A stretch of DNA of 64,000 nucleotides from Pampus argenteus (GCA_036937835.1 CM072877.1:1028001-1092000); one strand, 5' to 3'; numbered from the stretch's first letter, positions 40,516-55,263 are shown. Notes: generated by a model not told the origin, from the sequence alone. Numbers and translations are program-made.

Positions 40516-42610
40516 CAATAGAGATAAAGAGAATGACAATAGAATAAAAGAGAATGACAATAGAGATAAAGAGAACGACAATAGAGATAAAGAGAATGAC
40601 AATAGAATAAAAGAGAATGACAATAGAGATAAAGAGAATGACAATAGAGATAATGACAATAGAGATAAAGAGAATGACAATAGAGATAAAGACAATAGAG
40701 ATAACAGGAATGACAATAGAGATAAAGAGAATGACAATAGACATAACAGGAATGACAATAGAGGTAAAGACAATAGAAATAAAGAGAATGACAATAGAGA
40801 TAAAGAGAATGGCAAAAGATAAGGACAATAGAGATAAAGAGAATGACAATAGAGATAAAGAGAATGACAATAGAATAAAAGAGAATGACAATAGAGATAA
40901 AGAGAATGACAATAGAGATAAAGACAATAGAGATAAAGAGAATGACAATAGAGATAAAGATAATAGAGATAAAGACACTAGAGATAAAGAGAATGACAAT
41001 AGACATAACACGAATTACAATAGAGATAAAGACAATAGAGATAAAGAGAATGACAATAGAGATAAAGACAATAGAGTTAAAGAGAATGACAATAGAGATA
41101 AAGAGAATGACAATAGAGATAAAGAGAATGACAATAGAGATAAAGACAATAGAGATAACATGACTGACAATAGAGATAAAGAGAATGACAAAAGACATAA
41201 CAGGAATGACAATAGAGATAAAGACAATGGAGATAAAGAGAATGACAATAGACATAACAGGAATGACAATTGAGATAAAGACAATAGAGATAAAGAGAAC
41301 GACAATAGAATAATAGAGAATGACAATAGAGATAAAGACAATAGAGATAAAGAGAATGACAATAGAGATAAAGACAATAGAGATAACAGGAATGACAATA
41401 GAGATAAAGACAATAGATATAAAGAGAATGACCATAGACATAACAGGAATGACAATAGAGATAATGACAATAGAGATAAAGAGAATGACAATAGAGATAA
41501 AGACAATAGAGATAACATGAATGACAATAGAGATAAAGAGAATGACAATAGACATAACAGGAATGACAATAGAGATAAAGACAATAGAAATAAAGAAAAT
41601 GAAAATAGAGATAAAGAGAATGGCAATAGAGATAAAGAGAATGGCAATAGAGATAAGGACAATAGAGATAAAGAGAATGACAATAGAGATAAAGAGAATG
41701 ACAATAGAATAAAAGAGAATGACAATAGAGATGAAGAGAATGACAATAGAGATAAAGACAATAGAGATAAAGAGAATGACAATAGACAAAACAGGAATGA
41801 CAATAGAGATAAAGACAATAGAAATAAAGAGAATGACAATAGAGATAAAGAGAATGGCAATAGAGATAAGGACAATAGAGATAAAGAGAATGACAATAGA
41901 GATAAAGAGAATGACAATAGAATAAAAGAGAATGACAATAGAGATAAAGAGAATGACAATAGAGATAAAGACAATAGAGATAAAGAGAATGACAATAGAG
42001 ATAAAGACAATAGAGATAAAGAGAATGACAATAGAGATAAAGATAATAGAGATAAAGACAATAGAGATAAAAAGAATGACAATAGAGATAAAGACAATAG
42101 AGATAAAGAGAATGACAATAGAGATAACAGGAATGACAATAGAGATAAAGACAATAGATATAAAGAGAATGACCATAGACATAACAGGAATGACAATAGA
42201 GATAAAGACAATAGAGATAAAGAGAATGACAATAGAGATAAAGAGAATGACAATAGAGATAAAGACAATAGAGATAAAGAGACTGACAATAGAGATAAAG
42301 ACAATAGAGATAAAGAGAATGACAATAGAGATAAAGAGAATGACAAGAGAGATAAAGACAATAGAGACAAAGAGAATGACAATAGAGATAAAGACAATAG
42401 AGATAAAAGGAATGACAATAGAGATAAAGAGAATGACAATAGAGACAAAGAGAATGACAATAGAGACAAAGAGAATGACAATAGAGATAAAGACAATAGA
42501 GATAAAGAGAATGACAATAGACATAACAGGAATGACAATAGAGATAAAGACAATAGAGATAAAGAGAATGACAATGGAGATAAAGAGAATGACAATAGAA
42601 ATAAAGAGAA
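40516..42610 (+). repeat. Array A20, 2,095 bp
   Basis: The left edge is shortened by several units compared with A17 or A21. Two bases are lost near 40815 (GGCAAAAGATAAGG for GGCAATAGAGATAAGG), which shifts all reading frames. Right of 42408 it is the first part of the 7,927 bp duplication. Confidence 0.93.
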
Positions 42611-42742
42611 TTAAAACCGCAAGCGGTGTTGTAGTCCCTCGCTCATGCCGCCCGCCGCTGCCCGACATGTTACAGAGGTGCTGCAACGCTTGAAAAATAA
42701 ATGCGGCTGTGAGAAATGCAGGAATCTGTAGGATTTCAAAAG
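42611..42742 (+). repeat. Spacer S21 (class E, right edge deleted)
   Basis: Lacks the last five spacer bases (GTTTT) and the first six array bases (CAATAG), an 11 bp deletion flanked by AG. The terminal inverted pair is lost and the frame of open readings through the spacer shifts. Body is class A. Confidence 0.95.
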
Positions 42743-44947
42743 AGATAAAGAGAATGACAATAGACATAACAGGAATGGCAATTGAGATAAAGACAATAGA
42801 GATAAAGAGAACGACAATAGAGATAAAGAGAATGACAATAGAATAAAAGAGAATGACAATAGAGATAAAGAGAACGACAATAGAGATAAAGAGAATGACA
42901 ATAGAATAAAAGAGAATGACAATAGAGATAAAGAGAATGACAATAGAGATAATGACAATAGAGATAAAGAGAATGACAATAGAGATAAAGACAATAGAGA
43001 TAACAGGAATGACAATAGAGATAAAGAGAATGACAATAGACATAACAGGAATGACAATAGAGGTAAAGACAATAGAAATAAAGAGAATGACAATAGAGAT
43101 AAAGAGAATGGCAATAGAGATAAGGACAATAGAGATAAAGAGAATGACAATAGAGATAAAGAGAATGACAATAGAATAAAAGAGAATGACAATAGAGATA
43201 AAGAGAATGACAATAGAGATAAAGACAATAGAGATAAAGAGAATGACAATAGAGATAAAGATAATAGAGATAAAGACACTAGAGATAAAGAGAATGACAA
43301 TAGACATAACACGAATTACAATAGAGATAAAGACAATAGAGATAAAGAGAATGACAATAGAGATAAAGACAATAGAGTTAAAGAGAATGACAATAGAGAT
43401 AAAGAGAATGACAATAGAGATAAAGAGAATGACAATAGAGATAAAGACAATAGAGATAACATGACTGACAATAGAGATAAAGAGAATGACAAAAGACATA
43501 ACAGGAATGACAATAGAGATAAAGACAATGGAGATAAAGAGAATGACAATAGACATAACAGGAATGACAATTGAGATAAAGACAATAGAGATAAAGAGAA
43601 CGACAATAGAATAATAGAGAATGACAATAGAGATAAAGACAATAGAGATAAAGAGAATGACAATAGAGATAAAGACAATAGAGATAACAGGAATGACAAT
43701 AGAGATAAAGACAATAGATATAAAGAGAATGACCATAGACATAACAGGAATGACAATAGAGATAATGACAATAGAGATAAAGAGAATGACAATAGAGATA
43801 AAGACAATAGAGATAACAGGAATGACAATAGAGATAAAGAGAATGACAATAGACATAACAGGAATGACAATAGAGATAAAGACAATAGAAATAAAGAGAA
43901 TGACAATAGAGATAAAGAGAATGGCAATAGAGATAAAGAGAATGGCAATAGAGATAAGGACAATAGAGATAAAGAGAATGACAATAGAGATAAAGAGAAT
44001 GACAATAGAATAAAAGAGAATGACAATAGAGATGAAGAGAATGACAATAGAGATAAAGACAATAGAGATAAAGAGAATGACAATAGACAAAACAGGAATG
44101 ACAATAGAGATAAAGACAATAGAAATAAAGAGAATGACAATAGAGATAAAGAGAATGGCAATAGAGATAAGGACAATAGAGATAAAGAGAATGACAATAG
44201 AGATAAAGAGAATGACAATAGAATAAAAGAGAATGACAATAGAGATAAAGAGAATGACAATAGAGATAAAGACAATAGAGATAAAGAGAATGACAATAGA
44301 GATAAAGACAATAGAGATAAAGAGAATGACAATAGAGATAAAGATAATAGAGATAAAGACAATAGAGATAAAGAGAATGACAATAGAGATAAAGACAATA
44401 GAGATAAAGAGAATGACAATAGAGATAACAGGAATGACAATAGAGATAAAGACAATAGATATAAAGAGAATGACCATAGACATAACAGGAATGACAATAG
44501 AGATAAAGACAATAGAGATAAAGAGAATGACAATAGAGATAAAGAGAATGACAATAGAGATAAAGACAATAGAGATAAAGAGACTGACAATAGAGATAAA
44601 GACAATAGAGATAAAGAGAATGACAATAGAGATAAAGAGAATGACAAGAGAGATAAAGACAATAGAGACAAAGAGAATGACAATAGAGATAAAGACAATA
44701 GAGATAAAAGGAATGACAATAGAGATAAAGAGAATGACAATAGACATAACAGGAATGACAATAGAGATAAAGACAATAGAGACAAAGAGAATGACAATAG
44801 AGACAAAGAGAATGACAATAGAGATAAAGACAATAGAGATAAAGAGAATGACAATAGACATAACAGGAATGACAATAGAGATAAAGACAATAGAGATAAA
44901 GAGAATGACAATGGAGATAAAGAGAATGACAATAGAAATAAAGAGAA
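42743..44947 (+). repeat. Array A21, 2,205 bp
   Basis: Same length as A24, 7,927 bp to the right. Has GACACTAGAG (near 43276), ACACGAATTAC and a GACAAAACAGG unit (near 44088). G at 44409 is T in A24. Confidence 0.93.
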
Positions 44948-45084
44948 TTAAAACCGCAAGCGGTGTTGTAGTCCCTCGCTCATGCCGCCCGCCGCTGCCC
45001 GACATGTTACAGAGGTGCTGCAACGCTTGAAAAATAAATGCGGCTGTGAGAAATGCAGGAATCTGTAGGATTTCAAAAGGTTTT
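44948..45084 (+). repeat. Spacer S22 (class A)
   Basis: Class A. Partner of S25 at 52875. Confidence 0.95.
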
Positions 45085-46959
45085 CAATAGAGATAAAGAG
45101 AATGACAATAGACATAACAGGAATGGCAATTGAGATAAAGACAATAGAGATAAAGAGAACGACAATAGAGATAAAGAGAATGACAATAGAATAAAAGAGA
45201 ATGACAATAGAGATAAAGAGAACGACAATAGAGATAAAGAGAATGACAATAGAATAAAAGAGAATGACAATAGAGATAAAGAGAATGACAATAGAGATAA
45301 TGACAATAGAGATAAAGAGAATGACAATAGAGATAAAGACAATAGAGATAACAGGAATGACAATAGAGATAAAGAGAATGACAATAGACATAACAGGAAT
45401 GACAATAGAGGTAAAGACAATAGAAATAAAGAGAATGACAATAGAGATAAAGAGAATGGCAATAGAGATAAGGACAATAGAGATAAAGAGAATGACAATA
45501 GAGATAAAGAGAATGACAATAGAATAAAAGAGAATGACAATAGAGATAAAGAGAATGACAATAGAGATAAAGACAATAGAGATAAAGAGAATGACAATAG
45601 AGATAAAGATAATAGAGATAAAGACAATAGAGATAAAGAGAATGACAATAGACATAACACGAATTACAATAGAGATAAAGACAATAGAGATAAAGAGAAT
45701 GACAATAGAGATAAAGACAATAGAGTTAAAGAGAATGACAATAGAGATAAAGAGAATGACAATAGAGATAAAGACAATAGAGATAAAGAGAATGACAATA
45801 GAGATAAAGACAATAGAGATAACATGACTGACAATAGAGATAAAGAGAATGACAAAAGACATAACAGGAATGACAATAGAGATAAAGACAATGGAGATAA
45901 AGAGAATGACAATAGACATAACAGGAATGACAATTGAGATAAAGACAATAGAGATAAAGAGAACGACAATAGAATAATAGAGAATGACAATAGAGATAAA
46001 GACAATAGAGATAAAGAGAATGACAATAGAGATAAAGACAATAGAGATAACAGGAATGACAATAGAGATAAAGAGAATGACAATAGACATAACAGGAATG
46101 ACAATAGAGATAAAGACAATAGATATAAAGAGAATGACCATAGACATAACAGGAATGACAATAGAGATAATGACAATAGAGATAAAGAGAATGACAATAG
46201 AGATAAAGACAATAGAGATAACAGGAATGACAATAGAGATAAAGAGAATGACAATAGACATAACAGGAATGACAATAGAGATAAAGACAATAGAAATAAA
46301 GAGAATGACAATAGAGATAAAGAGAATGGCAATAGAGATAAAGAGAATGGCAATAGAGATAAGGACAATAGAGATAAAGAGAATGACAATAGAGATAAAG
46401 AGAATGACAATAGAGATAAAGAGAATGACAATAGAGATAAAGAGAATGACAATAGAATAAAAGAGAATGACAATAGAGATAAAGAGAATGACAATAGAGA
46501 TAAAGACAATAGAGATAAAGACAATAGAGATAAAGAGAATGACAATAGAGATAACAGGAATGACAATAGAGATAAAGACAATAGATATAAAGAGAATGAC
46601 CATAGACATAACAGGAATGACAATAGAGATAAAGACAATAGAGATAAAGAGAATGACAATAGAGATAAAGAGAATGACAATAGAGATAAAGACAATAGAG
46701 ATAAAGAGACTGACAATAGAGATAAAGAGAATGACAATAGAGATAAAGACAATAGAGATAAAGAGAATGACAAGAGAGATAAAGACAATAGAGACAAAGA
46801 GAATGACAATAGAGATAAAAGGAATGACAATAGAGATAAAGACAATAGAGATAAAGAGAATGACAATAGACATAACAGGAATGACAATAGAGATAAAGAC
46901 AATAGAGATAAAGAGAATGACAATGGATATAAAGAGAATGACAATAGAAATAAAGAGAA
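45085..46959 (+). repeat. Array A22, 1,875 bp
   Basis: Partner of A25 but without its 240 bp internal duplication. Ends in the GGATATAAAG edge before a class C spacer. It gives the uninverted reference for the inverted repeat in A18. Confidence 0.93.
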
Positions 46960-47096
46960 TTAAAAAAGCAAGCGGTGTTGTAGTCCCTCGCTCATGCCGC
47001 CTGCCGCTGCCCGACGTGTTACAGAGGTGCTGCAACGCTTGAAAAATAAATGCGGCTGTGAGAAATGCAGGAATCTGTAGGATTTCAAAAGGTTTT
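46960..47096 (+). repeat. Spacer S23 (class C)
   Basis: Class C. Partner of S26 at 55127 (8,167 bp away, the 7,927 bp unit plus 240). Confidence 0.95.
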
Positions 47097-50000
47097 CAAT
47101 AGAGATAAAGAGAATGACAATAGACATAACAGGAATGACAATTGAGATAAAGACAATAGAGATAAAGAGAACGACAATAGAGATAAAGAGAATGACAATA
47201 GAATAAAAGAGAATGACAATAGAGATAAAGAGAACGACAATAGAGATAAAGAGAATGACAATAGAATAAAAGAGAATGACAATAGAGATAAAGAGAATGA
47301 CAATAGAGATAAAGACAATAGAGATAACAGGAATGACAATAGAGATAAAGAGAATGACAATAGACATAACAGGAATGACAATAGAGATAAAGACAATAGA
47401 GACAAAGAGAACGACAATAGAGATGAAGAGAATGATAATAGAATAAAAGAGAACGACAATAGAGATAAAGAGAATGACAATAGAATAAAAGAGAATGACA
47501 ATAGAGATAAAGAGAATGACAATAGAGATAACAGGAATGACAATAGAGATAAAGACAATAGAGATAAAAAGAATGACAATAGACATAACAGGAATGACAA
47601 TAGAGATAAAGAGAATGACAATAGACATAACAGGAATGACAATAGAGATAAAGACAATAGAGATAAAGAGAATGACAATAGACATAACAGGAATGACAAT
47701 AGAGATAAAGAGAATAGAGATAACAGGAATGACAATAGAGATAAAGAGAATGACAATAGACATAACAGGAATTACAATAGAGATAAAGACAATAGAGATA
47801 AAGAGAATGACAATAGAGATAAAGACAATAGAGATAACAGGAATGACAATAGAGATAAAGAGAATGACAATAGACATAACAGGAATGACAATTGAGATAA
47901 AGACAATAGAGATAAAGAGAATGACAATAGAGATAAAGACAATAGAGATAACAGGAATGACAATAGAGATAAAGACAATAGAGATAAAGAGAACGACAAT
48001 AGAGATAACGAGAATGACAATAGAATAAAAGAGAATGACAATAGAGATAAAGAGAACGACAATAGAGATAGAGAGAATGACAATAGAATAAAAGAGAATG
48101 ACACTAGAGATAAAGAGAATGACAATAGAGATAAAGACAATAGAAATACAGAGAATGACCATAGACATAACAGGAATGACAATAGAGATAAAGACAATAG
48201 AGATAAAGACAATAGAGATAAAGAGAATGACAATAAACATAACAGGAATGACAATAAAGATAAAGACAATAGAGATAAAGAGAACGACAATAGAATAAAA
48301 GAGAATGACAATAGAGATAAAGACAATAGAGATAAAGAGAATGACAATAGAGATAAAGAGAATGGCAATAGAGATAAAGACAATAGAGATAAAGACAATA
48401 GAGATAACAGGAATGACAATAGAGATAAAGAGAATGACAATAGACATAACAGGAATGACAATAGAGATAAAGACAATAGATATAAAGAGAATGACCATAG
48501 ACATAACAGGAATGACAATAGAGATAAAGACAATAGAGATAAAGATAATGATAATAGAGATAAAGAGAATGACAATAGACATAACAGGAATGACAATAGA
48601 GATAAAGACAATAGAAATAAAGAGAATGACAATAGAGATAAAGAGAATGGCAATAGAGATAAGGACAATAGAGATAAAGAGAATGACAATAGAGATAAAG
48701 AGAATGACAATAGAATAAAAGAGAATGACAATAGAATAAAAGAGAATGACAATAGAGATAAAGAGAATGACAATAGAGATAAAGACAATAGAGATAAAGA
48801 TAATAGAGATAAAGAGAATGACAATAGAGTTAAAGACAATAGAGATAAAGAGAATGACAATAGAGATAACAGGAATGACAATAGAGATAAAGACAATAGA
48901 TATAAAGAGAATGACCATAGACATAACAGGAATGACAATAGAGATAAAGACAATAGAGATAAAGACAATAGAGATAAAGAGAATGACAATAAACATAACA
49001 GGAATGACAATAGAGATAAAGACAATAGAGATAAAGAGAACGACAATAGAATAAAAGAGAATGACAATAGAGATAAAGACAATAGAGATAAAGAGAATGA
49101 CAATAGAGATAAAGACAATAGAGATAACAGGAATGACAATAGAGATAAAGAGAATGACAATAGACATAACAGGAATGACAATAGAGATAAAGACAATAGA
49201 TATAAAGAGAATGACCATAGACATAACAGGAATGACAATAGAGATAAAGACAATAGAGATAAAGAGAATGATAATAGAGATAAAGAGAATGACAAAAGAC
49301 ATAACAGGAATGACAATAGAGATAAAGACAATAGAAATAAAGAGAATGACAATAGAGATAAAGAGAATGGCAATAGAGATAAGGACAATAGAGATAAAGA
49401 GAATGACAATAGAGATAAAGAGAATGACAATAGAATAAAAGAGAATGACAATAGAGATAAAGAGAATGACAATAGAGATAAAGACAATAGAGATAAAGAT
49501 AATAGAGATAAAGACAATAGAGATAAAGAGAATGACAATAGAGATAAAGACAATAGAGATAAAGACAATAGAGATAAAGAGAATGACCATAGACATAACA
49601 GGAATGACAATAGAGATAAAGACAATAGAGATAAAGAGAATGACAATAGAGATAAAGAGAATGACAATAGAGATAAAGACAATAGAGATAAAGAGAATGA
49701 CAAGAGAGATAAAGACAATAGAGACAAAGAGAATGACAATAGAGATAAAGACAATAGAGATAAAAGGAATGACAATAGAGATAAAGAGAATGACAATAGA
49801 CATAACAGGAATGACAATAGAGATAAAGACAATAGAGATAAAGAGAATGACAATAGAATAAAAGAGAATGACAATAGAGATAAAGAGAATGACAATAGAG
49901 ATAAAGACAATAGAGATAAAGAGAATGACAATAGACATAACAGGAATGACAATAGAGATAAAGACAATAGAAATAAAGAGAATGACAATAGAGATAAAGA

Positions 50001-50537
50001 GAATGGCAATAGAGATAAGGACAATAGAGATAAAGAGAATGACAATAGAGATAAAGAGAATGACAATAGAATAAAAGAGAATGACAATAGAGATAAAGAG
50101 AATGACAATAGAGATAAAGACAATAGAGATAAAGAGAATGACAATAGAGATAAAGACAATAGAGATAAAGAGAATGACAATAGAGATAAAGATAATAGAG
50201 ATAAAGACAATAGAGATAAAGAGAATGACAATAGAGATAAAGACAATAGAGATAAAGAGAATGACAATAGAGATAACAGGAATGACAATAGAGATAAAGA
50301 CAATAGATATAAAGAGAATGACCATAGACATAACAGGAATGACAATAGAGATAAAGAGAATGACAATAGAGACAAAGAGAATGACAATAGAGACAAAGAG
50401 AATGACAATAGAGATAAAGACAATAGAGATAAAGAGAATGACAATAGACATAACAGGAATGACAATAGAGATAAAGACAATAGAGATAAAGAGAATGACA
50501 ATGGAGATAAAGAGAATGACAATAGAAATAAAGAGAA
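47097..50537 (+). repeat. Array A23, 3,441 bp (chimeric at duplication junction)
   Basis: Long-array type. Open-frame landmarks at 47495, 48098, 48305, 48746, 49061, 49445, 49868 and 50081 recur 8,167 bp later in A26. Right of 50335 it switches to the A20 right end, so it is the fusion point of the duplication. Confidence 0.92.
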
Positions 50538-50669
50538 TTAAAACCGCAAGCGGTGTTGTAGTCCCTCGCTCATGCCGCCCGCCGCTGCCCGACATGTTAC
50601 AGAGGTGCTGCAACGCTTGAAAAATAAATGCGGCTGTGAGAAATGCAGGAATCTGTAGGATTTCAAAAG
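50538..50669 (+). repeat. Spacer S24 (class E, right edge deleted)
   Basis: Same 11 bp deletion as S21, 7,927 bp away. These are the only two spacers with it. Confidence 0.95.
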
Positions 50670-52874
50670 AGATAAAGAGAATGACAATAGACATAACAGG
50701 AATGGCAATTGAGATAAAGACAATAGAGATAAAGAGAACGACAATAGAGATAAAGAGAATGACAATAGAATAAAAGAGAATGACAATAGAGATAAAGAGA
50801 ACGACAATAGAGATAAAGAGAATGACAATAGAATAAAAGAGAATGACAATAGAGATAAAGAGAATGACAATAGAGATAATGACAATAGAGATAAAGAGAA
50901 TGACAATAGAGATAAAGACAATAGAGATAACAGGAATGACAATAGAGATAAAGAGAATGACAATAGACATAACAGGAATGACAATAGAGGTAAAGACAAT
51001 AGAAATAAAGAGAATGACAATAGAGATAAAGAGAATGGCAATAGAGATAAGGACAATAGAGATAAAGAGAATGACAATAGAGATAAAGAGAATGACAATA
51101 GAATAAAAGAGAATGACAATAGAGATAAAGAGAATGACAATAGAGATAAAGACAATAGAGATAAAGAGAATGACAATAGAGATAAAGATAATAGAGATAA
51201 AGACACTAGAGATAAAGAGAATGACAATAGACATAACACGAATTACAATAGAGATAAAGACAATAGAGATAAAGAGAATGACAATAGAGATAAAGACAAT
51301 AGAGTTAAAGAGAATGACAATAGAGATAAAGAGAATGACAATAGAGATAAAGAGAATGACAATAGAGATAAAGACAATAGAGATAACATGACTGACAATA
51401 GAGATAAAGAGAATGACAAAAGACATAACAGGAATGACAATAGAGATAAAGACAATGGAGATAAAGAGAATGACAATAGACATAACAGGAATGACAATTG
51501 AGATAAAGACAATAGAGATAAAGAGAACGACAATAGAATAATAGAGAATGACAATAGAGATAAAGACAATAGAGATAAAGAGAATGACAATAGAGATAAA
51601 GACAATAGAGATAACAGGAATGACAATAGAGATAAAGACAATAGATATAAAGAGAATGACCATAGACATAACAGGAATGACAATAGAGATAATGACAATA
51701 GAGATAAAGAGAATGACAATAGAGATAAAGACAATAGAGATAACAGGAATGACAATAGAGATAAAGAGAATGACAATAGACATAACAGGAATGACAATAG
51801 AGATAAAGACAATAGAAATAAAGAGAATGACAATAGAGATAAAGAGAATGGCAATAGAGATAAAGAGAATGGCAATAGAGATAAGGACAATAGAGATAAA
51901 GAGAATGACAATAGAGATAAAGAGAATGACAATAGAATAAAAGAGAATGACAATAGAGATGAAGAGAATGACAATAGAGATAAAGACAATAGAGATAAAG
52001 AGAATGACAATAGACAAAACAGGAATGACAATAGAGATAAAGACAATAGAAATAAAGAGAATGACAATAGAGATAAAGAGAATGGCAATAGAGATAAGGA
52101 CAATAGAGATAAAGAGAATGACAATAGAGATAAAGAGAATGACAATAGAATAAAAGAGAATGACAATAGAGATAAAGAGAATGACAATAGAGATAAAGAC
52201 AATAGAGATAAAGAGAATGACAATAGAGATAAAGACAATAGAGATAAAGAGAATGACAATAGAGATAAAGATAATAGAGATAAAGACAATAGAGATAAAG
52301 AGAATGACAATAGAGATAAAGACAATAGAGATAAATAGAATGACAATAGAGATAACAGGAATGACAATAGAGATAAAGACAATAGATATAAAGAGAATGA
52401 CCATAGACATAACAGGAATGACAATAGAGATAAAGACAATAGAGATAAAGAGAATGACAATAGAGATAAAGAGAATGACAATAGAGATAAAGACAATAGA
52501 GATAAAGAGACTGACAATAGAGATAAAGACAATAGAGATAAAGAGAATGACAATAGAGATAAAGAGAATGACAAGAGAGATAAAGACAATAGAGACAAAG
52601 AGAATGACAATAGAGATAAAGACAATAGAGATAAAAGGAATGACAATAGAGATAAAGAGAATGACAATAGACATAACAGGAATGACAATAGAGATAAAGA
52701 CAATAGAGACAAAGAGAATGACAATAGAGACAAAGAGAATGACAATAGAGATAAAGACAATAGAGATAAAGAGAATGACAATAGACATAACAGGAATGAC
52801 AATAGAGATAAAGACAATAGAGATAAAGAGAATGACAATGGAGATAAAGAGAATGACAATAGAAATAAAGAGAA
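50670..52874 (+). repeat. Array A24, 2,205 bp (copy of A21)
   Basis: Carries a private T at 52336 (ATAAATAGAATG), a change seen in no other array I read, so it arose after the duplication. Confidence 0.93.
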
Positions 52875-53011
52875 TTAAAACCGCAAGCGGTGTTGTAGTC
52901 CCTCGCTCATGCCGCCCGCCGCTGCCCGACATGTTACAGAGGTGCTGCAACGCTTGAAAAATAAATGCGGCTGTGAGAAATGCAGGAATCTGTAGGATTT
53001 CAAAAGGTTTT
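52875..53011 (+). repeat. Spacer S25 (class A)
   Basis: Class A. Copy of S22. Confidence 0.95.
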
Positions 53012-55126
53012 CAATAGAGATAAAGAGAATGACAATAGACATAACAGGAATGGCAATTGAGATAAAGACAATAGAGATAAAGAGAACGACAATAGAGATA
53101 AAGAGAATGACAATAGAATAAAAGAGAATGACAATAGAGATAAAGAGAACGACAATAGAGATAAAGAGAATGACAATAGAATAAAAGAGAATGACAATAG
53201 AGATAAAGAGAATGACAATAGAGATAATGACAATAGAGATAAAGAGAATGACAATAGAGATAAAGACAATAGAGATAACAGGAATGACAATAGAGATAAA
53301 GAGAATGACAATAGACATAACAGGAACGACAATAGAGATAAAGAGAATGACAATAGAATAAAAGAGAATGACAATAGAGATAAAGAGAACGACAATAGAG
53401 ATAAAGAGAATGACAATAGAATAAAAGAGAATGACAATAGAGATAAAGAGAATGACAATAGAGATAATGACAATAGAGATAAAGAGAATGACAATAGAGA
53501 TAAAGACAATAGAGATAACAGGAATGACAATAGAGATAAAGAGAATGACAATAGACATAACAGGAATGACAATAGAGGTAAAGACAATAGAAATAAAGAG
53601 AATGACAATAGAGATAAAGAGAATGGCAATAGAGATAAGGACAATAGAGATAAAGAGAATGACAATAGAGATAAAGAGAATGACAATAGAATAAAAGAGA
53701 ATGACAATAGAGATAAAGAGAATGACAATAGAGATAAAGACAATAGAGATAAAGAGAATGACAATAGAGATAAAGATAATAGAGATAAAGACAATAGAGA
53801 TAAAGAGAATGACAATAGACATAACACGAATTACAATAGAGATAAAGACAATAGAGATAAAGAGAATGACAATAGAGATAAAGACAATAGAGTTAAAGAG
53901 AATGACAATAGAGATAAAGAGAATGACAATAGAGATAAAGACAATAGAGATAAAGAGAATGACAATAGAGATAAAGACAATAGAGATAACATGACTGACA
54001 ATAGAGATAAAGAGAATGACAAAAGACATAACAGGAATGACAATAGAGATAAAGACAATGGAGATAAAGAGAATGACAATAGACATAACAGGAATGACAA
54101 TTGAGATAAAGACAATAGAGATAAAGAGAACGACAATAGAATAATAGAGAATGACAATAGAGATAAAGACAATAGAGATAAAGAGAATGACAATAGAGAT
54201 AAAGACAATAGAGATAACAGGAATGACAATAGAGATAAAGAGAATGACAATAGACATAACAGGAATGACAATAGAGATAAAGACAATAGATATAAAGAGA
54301 ATGACCATAGACATAACAGGAATGACAATAGAGATAATGACAATAGAGATAAAGAGAATGACAATAGAGATAAAGACAATAGAGATAACAGGAATGACAA
54401 TAGAGATAAAGAGAATGACAATAGACATAACAGGAATGACAATAGAGATAAAGACAATAGAAATAAAGAGAATGACAATAGAGATAAAGAGAATGGCAAT
54501 AGAGATAAAGAGAATGGCAATAGAGATAAGGACAATAGAGATAAAGAGAATGACAATAGAGATAAAGAGAATGACAATAGAGATAAAGAGAATGACAATA
54601 GAGATAAAGAGAATGACAATAGAATAAAAGAGAATGACAATAGAGATAAAGAGAATGACAATAGAGATAAAGACAATAGAGATAAAGACAATAGAGATAA
54701 AGAGAATGACAATAGAGATAACAGGAATGACAATAGAGATAAAGACAATAGATATAAAGAGAATGACCATAGACATAACAGGAATGACAATAGAGATAAA
54801 GACAATAGAGATAAAGAGAATGACAATAGAGATAAAGAGAATGACAATAGAGATAAAGACAATAGAGATAAAGAGACTGACAATAGAGATAAAGAGAATG
54901 ACAATAGAGATAAAGACAATAGAGATAAAGAGAATGACAAGAGAGATAAAGACAATAGAGACAAAGAGAATGACAATAGAGATAAAAGGAATGACAATAG
55001 AGATAAAGACAATAGAGATAAAGAGAATGACAATAGACATAACAGGAATGACAATAGAGATAAAGACAATAGAGATAAAGAGAATGACAATGGATATAAA
55101 GAGAATGACAATAGAAATAAAGAGAA
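53012..55126 (+). repeat. Array A25, 2,115 bp (copy of A22 plus 240 bp)
   Basis: Equals A22 except for the internal duplication at 53084-53563; the AACAGGAACGACAATAG join at 53320 is private to this array. Confidence 0.93.
53084..53563 (+). repeat. 240 bp internal tandem duplication in A25
   Basis: Copies 53084-53323 and 53324-53563. A22 has one copy, so this happened after the 7,927 bp duplication. The junction shares only about three bases (GAA), so it may be a replication or end-joining event and not a long-homology exchange. Confidence 0.92.
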
Positions 55127-55263
55127 TTAAAAAAGCAAGCGGTGTTGTAGTCCCTCGCTCATGCCGCCTGCCGCTGCCCGACGTGTTACAGAGGTGCTGC
55201 AACGCTTGAAAAATAAATGCGGCTGTGAGAAATGCAGGAATCTGTAGGATTTCAAAAGGTTTT
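55127..55263 (+). repeat. Spacer S26 (class C)
   Basis: Class C. Copy of S23. Confidence 0.95.

Larger units (their letters stand above)
42408..50334 (+). repeat. 7,927 bp tandem duplication, copy 1
   Basis: Contains spacers S21-S23 and arrays A21, A22 and most of A23. The left limit is the change from AAAAGG (42405-42410) to AACAGG at the equivalent point in copy 2. Both copies start with a class E spacer, a rare shared marker. Confidence 0.9.

Noticed and set aside
46960..52950. 1,996-codon minus-strand open frame, and similar frames at 36348-40454, 40515-45023, 55127-59038 and 58963-63942
   Set aside because: Composed of satellite units with several frames open at once, starting and stopping within spacers. 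No domain, no credible protein composition and frame breaks in relatives. Treated as a by-product of the unit lengths.
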